A stretch of DNA of 64,000 nt from Batkoa obscura (taxonomy: Eukaryota; Entomophthoromycota; Entomophthoromycetes; Entomophthorales; Batkoaceae), in NCBI GenBank assembly GCA_030770535.1, contig JASVEC010000063.1:1-64000 (forward strand), written 5' to 3'. The position numbers and the translations under genes are program-made. Numbering within the stretch: position 1 is the stretch's first letter; each line of letters begins with the position of its first letter. The notes below the pieces were generated by a model. That model was not told the DNA's origin, searched no databases, and worked only from the letters and a program-made list of their open reading frames with translations. Below, one piece after another: positions 11,224 through 23,250 of the stretch.

Positions 11224-11848
11224 ATGTCTTGGCAAGCTTTTGTAGATACCAATTTAATTGGTAGTAATAATTTTAATAAAGCATTAATAATCGATCATCA
11301 AAATAATGTTTGGGCTACCTCCGAAGAGAAATTACATGTAAGTTTAAATTACAAATCCCTTCTCCCTCTCGCATTTCAATAAAAACAAACTAATGCAAAA
11401 AATTTTGACTCCTTTTTAGTTATCAAAAGAAGATTTCAATGTATTAGAACAAGCATATGAAAAACCAGAAGTAATTTTTACCCATGGATTTACTATTAGA
11501 GAAAAAAAATATCGTACAATTAAAGCTGATAATAGAAGTGTTTATGGAAAAGCAGTGGTAAGTTATTTTATTCAATGTTTTATTTTAAACAATAACAAGT
11601 ACTTGCCTGATAAGAACAACAGTAAATTTAACTAAAATACCATTTTCAGGACAACTCTGGTGGTATAACAATAGTTAAAACAAACCGTTGTTATTTAATT
11701 GGTTTTTACGACGATGGTGTGAAACCTGGATTCGCATCAGCTACTATTGAAGAGTTAGGGGATCAGCTTATTGAAGCTAACTTTGTAAGTTTTTATGTTA
11801 TTATTTTAAACTAATAAGTTATTAACTATTTTTGATATTTTTTAGTAA
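11224..11848 (+). CDS. PFY1: Profilin
   Basis: Actin-monomer, polyproline and phosphoinositide binding protein of the cytosol. Exons 11224-11337, 11420-11557, 11650-11784 and 11846-11848 give 129 residues, the normal profilin length. It begins MSWQAFVDTNL, the profilin signature (polyproline-binding W3), and contains IFTHGFTIREKKY, then SGGITIVKTNRCYLIGFYD, and ends ELGDQLIEANF. The final GTAAGT...TTTTTAG intron lies directly after the last sense codon, so the last exon starts with the stop codon. If that intron is retained, translation runs on for ten more residues (VSFYVIILN-type tail), which does not resemble profilin ends. Convergent with CTP synthase, 155 bases apart. Confidence 0.93.
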
Positions 11849-12003
11849 AAATAAAATTGTTCACTCATTTTTTCATATTATTTAATACTTTATTTTTCAA
11901 TATATTTACAATAATCAATAATAAATTAAATCAAAATGTTTAAAAGTAAATAAATCATTTCTATTCTCCCTTTAATTTATAATAACAACTATCATATTTA
12001 TAA

Positions 12004-14012
<2,009 letters not shown>

Positions 14013-15413
14013 TTTATTTCGTTTATTTTATTGTTATGTATATGTTATATAAGTTATATGAAACAAGCTGTTTTTTTGTTTATTCTATCTATTTCTATTA
14101 TTTATAAACTATATAAATTAAAAAAATAAAACCCGGAAACTGAGGTTAAATTTCAACTTATATTATGGGATTCGGGCAAAATTCTAGATTTTATAAATTT
14201 ATCCTCTTATTCTTAAATATTAAATAAAGACCTATCATTTCTAAATTATTCAAATATTAGCTTGAAATTTTAATTTTGATGCCATTTATAGTAAATTAAC
14301 AGTAAAAATTTACTTTAATTGAATTCTATTTTTTATTTTTTCTATGGTTTATGTGTTTATTATGGCTTATGAGCTTAATTCATAAGATATAAAAGCGATT
14401 ACAGTTATAAATTTGATGCAATAATATTGAATTCACTTGAAAGGATTTACTGTGGAAGTATAGCTTTTTATAATTTATAATGTTTATTTAGTAAACTATT
14501 ATTACTAATTTATTTTAATTAAACTATGATATTTAATCGTCCCCCTTGTTATAACTTATTGCTTATTTTGAAGTACAAGTTTGGCTCATAAGATATAAAT
14601 GCGTATTTTGATTTAAAAGGCATTGTGAGAGGAATCCATTAACTAGATAAAATACAAATTTAAAACTATAGATTATTCTTGGTTTTTAATAAAGATTATC
14701 ATCTATTTTCTTATAAAATTCTAATTTTGAGTCGTATTATTACCACTTGTTGATTAAATCAAAAAATACAATGTTTGTATATTTAAAACTAATATCGCAA
14801 AATTTTTATTTATTCAGGCAAAATAATATTAAAAATATATAAAATGATATTGCTGTAGAGTTCAGAGCTAAGAGTCAGGAAGCAGGTTTGTTGCTGTTGA
14901 TTAGTTGTAGATTGTAATTTTGCTACCAATTTAAATTAAAGATATTTATTATAAAAATATTCCAATGACTATGATTCAAATTATAAAGATATATCTTCCT
15001 TGTGTAAAACTGACCAGTGATATTATTTAAAACAAACAAAATATAAAATAAAAAAATACTTGTAATTTCACAACTTCTAAAGATGACTTTTGATTGACTT
15101 AGAGAATATAAAACAGTCAAATCTTTCAGATGTTAGTACACGAATGTTCACTTAGGAAATCATTTATGGTATGATCTTCCAAAAAAATTCTTGATCTGTA
15201 TAGTTTAAATTATAGATGGTTAATATTTAAAGATTTTGTAACTTTGGAATTATTCTGAAGGCACCTTTAAAAATAGTTATTTCAGTAATATGAATTTCTT
15301 TTGAGCATAAAAAATCATAAAATAAATTTACATTAAGCATTAGTTTATGAATGTTATAAAGTTAAACACTTATATTTTTTGATTTTTGATAAGCCATTGA
15401 TGTTTATACATAT

Positions 15414-15511
15414 GGGGATGTTTTTTTTGATTTCATTATTTTTACATCTTTTAAGCGTTATTTAAGTGGAAAAATTGCTAGTAAAATTCTTAAATACAAA
15501 AACACATCCCC
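15414..15511 (+). mobile_element. MITE copy 2
   Basis: Near-consensus copy from GGGGATGTTTTTTTTGATTT to ACACATCCCC, flanked on both sides by ATAT (15410-15413 and 15512-15515). Confidence 0.88.
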
Positions 15512-15656
15512 ATATCTCTTTTATGTTAAAAACATTACCAAAATAACTTATAGAAGCTTTATTTAGTGGAATACCTGTTAATAACAATGACACAAATAAA
15601 TCAAAATTGGAAACTTCGTAAAAATTTCGAGACAGTGAAAGAACATAACAGAGAAT

Positions 15657-15753
15657 GAAGATGTTTTTTTTGGTCTTATTGCTTTCTCGATTTCTTGAGT
15701 GATATTTAAGTGAAAAGACTATTAATAAAGTTCTTAGACAAAAAACACATCCT
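15657..15753 (+). mobile_element. MITE copy 3, diverged
   Basis: Diverged copy: GAAGATGTTTTTTTTGG at the left, TTCTTAGACAAAAAACACATCC at the right (positions 15731-15752). No clear target duplication. Confidence 0.65.
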
Positions 15754-15789
15754 TATATGATGGATTTAAATAAACTCTGTAACATAAAT

Positions 15790-16090
15790 TGGTAAAGTTG
15801 ACTAATTTGCCTAAACAATGCTTTGTTTGAAGATCTTAGATCAAATGGTTCATATGGAGATACGAGATTAAAGATATTATCAATATTGATGCCTAGTAAG
15901 TTATATAGCTTTAGAGTACTTATTTTATGCTAGAAAAATAAGCAAAATCTTTGATACTCTCTCTATTTATAGTATCTTGTAAAGGTGTTAATTCTAGAAA
16001 GCTTATTTTATTATTGCTTAATTACTTACATTTGAGTCATTTATATTACATTAATATTGCTTCATCATTCACTCATTTTAATTCAATTTG
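15790..16090 (+). repeat. Repeat family R, copy A
   Basis: Shares stretches such as AACAATGCTTTGTTT and ATCTTAGATCAAA with copies near 32815 and 48445. No coding capacity. Limits approximate. Confidence 0.55.
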
Positions 16091-16251
16091 AAAAGATATC
16101 AACATGTAAAAAAGGCATTTAATATTTATCGATATCTTAAGCCTTTGAGATTTTTTATCATTAACAGTAACTTTATATGAATTAGTTTAAAAGCTTAGTT
16201 CAAATTTTGTCCAATTTGATTTTTGAAAAAATCACAAATTGAGCATAAAAT

Positions 16252-16347
16252 GAGGATAAATTTTTTGTCTAAGAGTTTTACTAACAATCTTTCTGCTCAA
16301 ATAGCGCTTAAAAAGTAGAAAAAATGATGAAACTAAGAAAGCACCCA
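16252..16347 (-). mobile_element. MITE copy 4, reverse orientation
   Basis: Reverse-oriented copy from GAGGATAAATTTTTTGTC to AAGCACCCA with the AAATAGCGCTTAAAA core. Directly followed by a truncated second copy. Confidence 0.65.
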
Positions 16348-16349
16348 CA

Positions 16350-16420
16350 TTTACCAACAATCTCTCTGCAAATACCGTTTAAAAGATGGAAAAAGTAACG
16401 AAATAAAAAAAACGCCTCCC
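16350..16420 (-). mobile_element. MITE copy 5, truncated
   Basis: Right part of a reverse-oriented copy (CAAATACCGTTTAAAAGATGG ... ACGCCTCCC, positions 16370-16420); the left end is missing. Confidence 0.6.
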
Positions 16421-17083
16421 TATACTGTTTCACTTAATTTCGAAATAACCTATACTGGAGTGTTTTTGTCCGGTTTACTTATTATTTTTCAAATTTTACG
16501 CTACACAGGAAATAGATAAAAAAATAAAGCTGTAAACTTCATTTTTAATTTTGACCAAGTTTTAAACTTAACTATACATAAAAAACTTAGCAGATTTTAT
16601 ATTAAAAAACATTTTTTATTAGCAATATGAACTTATTTAATCAACTATAATTTTTTCCACTTTGACATCTTTTACATTTAAAGAGAAAGACAAACATGAG
16701 AGAACCTTCAAAATTTGATAAAGTAAGATGGTGCTCAATGCTTTTTTTCGAAAATCAAATAGGATATTATTATAGTAGAAAAGATTCAGACTTAAAATTT
16801 CGATAAAACATCAATGAAGTATTGTTACAATGATAATTATTGATTCCTTCTAAATTTGATCAAAAGGTGTTAGTAGATTTTTGAAGCTATTAGAACAGCT
16901 TGGAGTCAGATATCTTTCGTTGTTTTTAGTTTGAAGTTAAGGATCTATAAAAGCTGTAACTTTTAAATTCATATTAGAAAAAGTCACCTCGAATTAAAAA
17001 TAGCATGTGCATAACTGTAAGTTCTAAAATTTAAGGAAAAAATAGAAATAAAATGGATATATTAAACAATAACTATTTATTTA

Positions 17084-17747
17084 AAATAAAAAATTATAAA
17101 CAATATTTACAATATTGAACTAATAGCTAGGAGGTAACTCTTGGATATAATTGCATTCTAAACCAAGTTTAAGTTGATTAGCACGACGGTAATGAAAAGG
17201 TTGATCACCAAGATTATATTTCACTAAAGTACCTTTAGTACTATAAATAGTGGGATACATTAAAGTTTGATTAAACTGATAGTAACATAAGTCACTACCA
17301 TTGTAAGTAAATGTGACTTCGTTTAATGATAAGTCATGAAAACAACCTATAATATCTCCTCGTTTAAGAGTATGCACAAATGTATTCGAGTATTGCTCTT
17401 CATTTATATTCACACCGTATATTTTACTATTTAGTAGTATATGCAATTCTGTATTAAATTAGTAAACTTGTAAATATATATATATAATAGTTACCATGAA
17501 TTTTGCTACTACTTTTATTCGCATATCCAAATAAAAGCTCAAAACTTTCATCAAAATCTAATAATTCGATTTCATAATACATCGATTCTGGATTCACTTT
17601 GTATTTTTTTGCTTGTATTATACAGTTATCATTAAAATATATAGTATCATTTTCTTTTAGTATTATCCTTTCTTCTTCTCCAACAGTTGCCTTAAATTTA
17701 GTCTTATTTTTCAAGTTGTTTTCAATCCTTATTTCGCTTAATTGAAT
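17084..17747. repeat. Left unit of 660-bp identical duplication
   Basis: By eye, this block (3' flank, exon 2, intron and about half of exon 1 of SSH4-like copy 1) matches 19401-20064 base for base. Similarity stops sharply near the GAATCGTC / GAATTGTC difference, at the start of the conserved IQLSEIRIENN segment. Confidence 0.8.
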
Positions 17748-17933
17748 CGTCACATCATTACGTCTCATTTGAATAATTCTGTTTATATTTTCTTCTCTTT
17801 CCAGTCTTTTCGTCTTTTCAAGCCTTTCTTTCGCACGCTTATACCTACAACTAATTATATAGAATGCCACTGCAATTCCAAAAACACATACTAAAAGTGA
17901 GATAGCAATATTTACAAAAGTATCAAGTGCCAT
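17120..17933 (-). CDS. SSH4/EAR1-like membrane-anchored SPRY protein with C-terminal PY motif (copy 1)
   Basis: Probable adaptor that recruits the ubiquitin ligase Rsp5 to endosomal or vacuolar membrane cargo. Two exons (17495-17933, 17120-17448) give 255 residues. Residues 8-29 form one membrane helix (ISLLVCVFGIAVAFYII), followed by a basic stretch and a charged linker. A SPRY domain spans about 85-240, with YYEIELLDF, LLFGYANKSS, GDIIGCFHDL, VTFTYNG and LVKYNLGDQPFHY. The protein ends LPPSY, a PPxY motif that WW domains of Rsp5 bind. A helix, then SPRY, then PY motif is the plan of yeast Ssh4 and Ear1; this one is shorter and lacks their long extra regions. Copy 2 at 19437-20232 is nearly identical over the last two thirds. 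Family by motif is good; function is inferred. Confidence 0.82.
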
Positions 17934-18784
17934 TTTAATTAATTTCGAAATGTCATTTCAGTGCTTTTTATACTTTTTTCTTTTTCTTTTTAACTTTTTC
18001 TTTTTTCTTTTTATTAATTTAAACCTGCTTTCGGTTTTTTCAAGAGATCCTACTTTTTTTTAGCGAAAAAAGTAAGAGATGTTACTAGTTGCACCATAAG
18101 CTTTTGCTACATGAAAATAAAAATACAATCTAGTGAAAGTGAATGACTGCTGCAATTATATACTTTTACCACTTCTTATACATACAAAAAAATAAAAATA
18201 CTGTTAAAAGCCTATTATTTTTCTATCTATGACTATTAAGGAATTATATTGGTATGTATAATTTTATAAATCTTTTATTCTCAAAAATGTATCATATATA
18301 TTATAAATAATGATTAGTTATTTTCTTTATTTTCAAGTTATATATATCCATTAACTGCATGCTTTGACAATAATTTTCAATATTAAAAGACCAAATGTAA
18401 ACAAATTAGTTTATTAACGAGTACTTTTCAAAATGACTCTTTTAGATCGAATCACCCCAAAAAGATCGATTGTGTCAAATAAATCCATCAGCTTTTGTTT
18501 GTTATTTTAAATAAAAGGCTACGATAGGTCAAGCCTCAGATAATGATTTGGGACACTTATATGCGTTCATGATATCTAAAATACTGTCGAATCATAAATA
18601 TTCTAATACCATTCTAACCCTTTTTTAAGTTACCTTGGATAGTATATTAAATTAAATAATATTATGTATAGTACAAAAAAAGTATTAAAATAAAATTTAA
18701 AGAATTACAGTTTTATTTGTATAAATACTTGTGCAAAATAAGTATCATTTGATTCTTTAATATAAGCTGAAAAATCAACCCATT

Positions 18785-18970
18785 TAGATTGATTGGTTTT
18801 TTTTATATTAACAAGATATATGAAGTGTTGTTACAAAGATAAGAATTGCAATCGAACCAAGAATTAATTTCTATGTATACTAGAAAAGACTAGAGTCAAA
18901 AAGATAGCCTATTTGACCTAGTGTTAATGATCTTAAAATTGATCCAAATGGGCTAAAATTTAATAAGAGT
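18785..18970 (+). repeat. Repeat family S, copy
   Basis: Resembles 41635-41835: both have TATATTAAyAAGATATATrA followed by a GGTGT or GTGTT stretch and later a TATTTGAYCT block. A weaker match lies near 16790-16900. Limits uncertain. Confidence 0.35.
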
Positions 18971-19160
18971 ACTTGTCAATAATGAAGTTTCATAGTATAG
19001 CTATTTTAATACCCCAGATAAGAAGTTGAATTAAATTAAGGATAAAAAAGTACTCAATCTTAGAAGCTTTTTTATATTTTAAACTAGGACAAAATAAGTT
19101 ACCTATTATATTGCCTTAAACATTAACTTTTTATATTCATTTGATACTATTTTATTATAT

Positions 19161-19259
19161 GGGGATGTCTTTTCTGATTTCATTATTTCTTCCATTTTTT
19201 AAACGCTGTTTAAGCGGAAAATTTGTTAGTAAAACTCTTAAACATAAAAATATATCCCC
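19161..19259 (+). mobile_element. MITE copy 6
   Basis: GGGGATGTCTTTTCTGATTT ... AAAATATATCCCC with perfect ATAT flanks at 19157-19160 and 19260-19263. A chance 69-codon frame runs through it and is not a gene. Confidence 0.88.
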
Positions 19260-19400
19260 ATATATTAAACAATTCAAAACTAGAAATTATTATTTTATAC
19301 CAAACGCTGTTTTCATTCTTTCATCACTTTATCAAGCTATTAATTTTTAAACAATATATATATATGTTGTATACTTTTTGAAGAACAATTATTTAATTTT

Positions 19401-20064
19401 AAATAAAAAATTATAAACAATATTTACAATATTGAACTAATAGCTAGGAGGTAACTCTTGGATATAATTGCATTCTAAACCAAGTTTAAGTTGATTAGCA
19501 CGACGGTAATGAAAAGGTTGATCACCAAGATTATATTTCACTAAAGTACCTTTAGTACTATAAATAGTGGGATACATTAAAGTTTGATTAAACTGATAGT
19601 AACATAAGTCACTACCATTGTAAGTAAATGTGACTTCGTTTAATGATAAGTCATGAAAACAACCTATAATATCTCCTCGTTTAAGAGTATGCACAAATGT
19701 ATTCGAGTATTGCTCTTCATTTATATTCACACCGTATATTTTACTATTTAGTAGTATATGCAATTCTGTATTAAATTAGTAAACTTGTAAATATATATAT
19801 ATAATAGTTACCATGAATTTTGCTACTACTTTTATTCGCATATCCAAATAAAAGCTCAAAACTTTCATCAAAATCTAATAATTCGATTTCATAATACATC
19901 GATTCTGGATTCACTTTGTATTTTTTTGCTTGTATTATACAGTTATCATTAAAATATATAGTATCATTTTCTTTTAGTATTATCCTTTCTTCTTCTCCAA
20001 CAGTTGCCTTAAATTTAGTCTTATTTTTCAAGTTGTTTTCAATCCTTATTTCGCTTAATTGAAT
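19401..20064. repeat. Right unit of 660-bp identical duplication
   Basis: Partner of 17084-17747, offset 2317 bases. See that entry for limits. Confidence 0.8.
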
Positions 20065-20232
20065 TGTCGTATTATTACCTCCAACTTGTGCTGTTCTATC
20101 GCTATTTATTTCTCTTTCATAACTTTCTCTTATACGCTTGTACATAATGCTAACAATATAAAAAGCTATACTAAGTATGAAAAAAGATGCTACAAGTGAT
20201 ATACCAGCATATGCAAAATTACTAAGAGCCAT
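19437..20232 (-). CDS. SSH4/EAR1-like membrane-anchored SPRY protein with C-terminal PY motif (copy 2)
   Basis: Paralogue of the gene at 17120-17933. Exons 19812-20232 and 19437-19765 give 249 residues. The N-terminal 45 or so residues differ (MALSNFAYAGISLVASFFIL and a shorter basic linker), keeping one membrane helix at about 8-29. From IQLSEIRIENN to the C-terminal LPPSY the protein is identical, and so are the intron and about 35 bases of 3' flank. The different anchors with an identical SPRY and PY part could mean different membrane placement with the same ligase-recruiting function. Both copies are on the minus strand, 1.5 kb apart. The identity implies a very recent duplication or gene conversion of the 3' two thirds. 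Confidence 0.82.
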
Positions 20233-20699
20233 TTTTAAATTAACATTTTATGTGACATTTTGGCTTTTTTATATTTTTTTTTACTTTCTTTTTAATTCCT
20301 TCTTTTTTCTTTTTATTGTTGACTTAAACTTGTATTTTTCCGCCTATGACTATTATTGAAGAACATATTGCTATACTTTTAATTTCACTATATTTTTGTT
20401 AAACTTTTACCACTATATGTTATATAATGGAGTTGTTCGAATTGGTTTCAGAATTTACTTAGTTAATCCAAATTTTAAATTTTTAAATTTATGTCTAATG
20501 TGACGGCTAAATCTAAAAAGCCTAAATTAGATCTCTATTTAAAACTTATTTTAGTTGTTTCTTTTTCTTAAATAGCTAACTTTCCTAACTACATGTTTTA
20601 TGTTAGTTCTGTTAGATATTTAATAGATATATAATATATAACTATATAACTATATAAATACAGTTATTTGACTTTATTTTTTGTTAAAATAAAAATAAA

Positions 20700-22370
20700 A
20701 TGCAAACTTTCATAGCTAAACTTCGAAATGGAATTTTTGAAAATCTCAATACGATAGGGAGGAGTACACAATATAAACATTGTAATTCGTTTACATCAAT
20801 TTTAAAAGCTACTTATAACAACCCAAGGTTTATGGGATTTTATAATAAAACAAAACAAAGAAAAGATATATTATCAAAGCTTACTATCGATAATAATAAA
20901 CTTAATCAAGCAACGTATAAAATTAGTGCTTTGAGGGAAACAGAAAACAAAAATCAACAAGTAGTGTTATTATCAACTATAGCTTCAGTATATTCTTTTG
21001 ATGAATGTAAGAGTTTCGGGTTTAATATAAACAGAAATCAATATAATTATTCAAAAATAAGTAATAATAATAAAGTATCAACATTACAACCTATTATCAA
21101 AAATACAAAAATACAAAAATACAAAAAAATTAAAGACGAGCAAATTGAAACTATTATACAATATTTACTAAATGATTCAACTATTTCATCAAGATTTAAT
21201 AAAAAAAATAATGATAGTAAATATTCATCAGATAACATATATATTAAATAAAAGAAGAATGATATACAGTAGATATTTTAATGATTTAAAAGATAAAGCA
21301 GTAGCTAGGTCAACATTTTTTAAAATATATACCAAGTAATTTCAAAAATCCAGCAAGAAAAACGGATATATATAATATATGTGCACAGTATACAGTTAGA
21401 AGAAAGTTATTTGAAAATAAAATGAATACAGCAATAAAAAACAAAGCAGAGATAGAAGAAATTTTCAATGAAGAAGAAAAATCATACAAATCATAAAAAT
21501 TATATAAATTATACAAATTCTGTGTTGATACTCAAAAAAACACATTTAATGAAACTATCAAAAAATTAAATAACAAAAGCTGTATAATAATTTTAGATTT
21601 TAAACAAAATATGGAAATAGGAACAAGGCCAGATTCAATAAATCTAGATCATTATAATAAACAAGCTATATAAGTATTAGGTTTTGGTGTTTTATATTTA
21701 AAAGATGATAAAACAATAGCCAAAGTTTACTTTGATTATTTATCTGAAATATTGAACCATGGTTCAGCATATGGGGCTGTTTTTTTTGGTTTCATTATTT
21801 TTCCATTTTTTAAGCACTATTTGAGTGGAAAGATTGTAGTAAAATTCTTAAACAAAAAAATACATCCCCATATGCAGGAGATTGTTTAATCGATTTAATC
21901 TCACAGAGCTTTTATTTAAAAAGTTTACAAAAGTTAATATATGGGCAGATACAGGAAATCATTTTAGATCCCAAGAGCTCCTACATTATATGTTTAAACA
22001 AATTCATAAAATAAATAATAGTTTGAATGTTAATCTTAATTTTTTTGCTGAGTATCATGGAAAAAGTATAGTTGATGGACATTTTGGAAACCTTTCAAAA
22101 TAGAAAGGTAATTTTGAAGCATTAGGTAAAATAGAAGACATTAATCAATTAATTTCAAGATTTGAGGCTTTTATTTGTGAGCATAATAAAATTAATAACT
22201 CGACTGTTAATAATGGGAAAACAGATATAATTTTTAAAAAATATAAAAGAAACAAAAATACAAAAAGAATAATAGAGATGCAAGGCGTTAAGAAGTATTT
22301 ACACTTTATTAAACATAACAATAAACTACATTGTTATCCAGTATCTGATACATAAAAAAAAAAGCGATAT
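20700..22370 (+). pseudogene. Transposase, DDE-type, decayed
   Basis: The first open part (20700-21251, 183 codons) is Lys/Asn-rich and could hold the DNA-binding region. Further on come IIILDFKQNMEIGT, YFDYLSEILNH, VNIWADTGNHFRS and FFAEYHGKSIVDGHFGNLSK. The spaced Asp residues (DFK, WADTG, VDGHFG) look like a DDE/D catalytic core. I recall similar proteins as multicopy families in mucoromycote genomes, without a superfamily name. The reading frame is broken several times and a MITE (21773-21869) sits between the first and second catalytic blocks, so no active enzyme is made. Confidence 0.65.
21773..21869 (+). mobile_element. MITE copy 7, inside the transposon
   Basis: GGGGCTGTTTTTTTTGGTTT ... 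AATACATCCCC with perfect ATAT flanks at 21769-21772 and 21870-21873. Nested in the transposase region, so it inserted later than the host transposon. Confidence 0.88.
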
Positions 22371-23250
22371 AGTTCCAATTAAAGCTATAGAGTCTATAGA
22401 AAATAGAAAAACTAAAAGATCAATCCCAGCTTACCTTACGAAGATAACAGAGAATTTAAAATTTTCGGTATTTACTAAGCAAGTAAGTAGTTTGTTGAAT
22501 GATAGAAATAGATTATTAAACGTTAAGATTACTTAAGTTATTAATAACTAAGTTAATAAATAGTCAAAGAACAAGCAACTGTAATAATATGTAAAAACTA
22601 TTATTGTACTATATAGGGATCGTTAGTTATAGTTTTGGGGCTAACCACTCCCTCCCATGCAGCTATTTATTAACTTGACAATATATTAATAATGCAATTG
22701 TAGCATTAAAATAGTTTATTTATTTGATAACAAATCTGCAATGTTGATTATAAAGCAGCCAATAATAAATATTTCTCAATAAAGTTTTATAAGAATATAT
22801 ATTTAAGATCTAGTAGAAATTCAACTAACTTACAGTATAAACTATAATAGAATGATTTAGAACTGTGTCCGGATACTTTTGTTTTAATAAAAGATTTGAT
22901 TTTATAGAATTTTAAGCGAAGTTTTTAAAATACAAATTTTTCTAAAAATTGGATAAAATAATGAAACTAATTCAAACAACCCCAAATATAAAAAATTTAG
23001 TTGAAAGGATCATATACATTCATTTTTACAAAAAATAAGCCATTGTAACATATCATTGTATTAAAAAGTATATTGTTCATTAAGATAATATTTCAGAAGT
23101 ACGATACAAAACTCAAAATTAAAGATAGATAACTTATAACTAAATATAATTTTTATTTCAGTAAACCCAATCAATTGTTTAATTAAATAGATAACCAGAA
23201 GTAAACGGTGTCCTAATTAACTATTTAGCTTAATTTCATCCAATTTAGCA

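Larger units (their letters stand above)
14013..17119. other. Repeat-rich gene-free region
   Basis: No gene recognised in 3.1 kb. It contains MITE copies at 15414-15511, 15657-15753, 16252-16347 and 16350-16420, a member of repeat family R at about 15790-16090, and a possible member of repeat family S from about 16575. Confidence 0.6.
17934..19436. other. Spacer between the SSH4-like genes
   Basis: Starts with a pyrimidine-rich tract upstream of copy 1, similar in style to that upstream of copy 2. Contains a possible repeat S copy near 18785-18970 and a MITE at 19161-19259. No gene recognised. Confidence 0.5.
20429..22983 (+). mobile_element. Decayed DNA transposon with terminal inverted repeats
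   Basis: A 2.55-kb element. The left end GGAGTTGTTCGAATTGGTTT is repeated inverted at the right end (22962-22983 reads, on the other strand, GGGGTTGTTTGAATTAGTTT). Flanking 4-mers are TAAT and AAAT, one mismatch from a 4-base duplication. Inside is a decayed transposase coding region (20700 to about 22370) and one inserted MITE. The right terminus, read inward, continues TTTCATTATTTTATCCA, very like the inner part of the MITE left end. The superfamily is not determined. Confidence 0.75.

Noticed and set aside
19141-19350. A 69-codon plus-strand frame
   Set aside because: It reads through MITE copy 6 and has no counterpart elsewhere.
22862-22890. Tc1/mariner-like terminus (TGTCCGGATACTTTTG)
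   Set aside because: Only one end is seen, and it lies inside the terminal region of the transposon at 20429-22983; no partner repeat or TA duplication was found.
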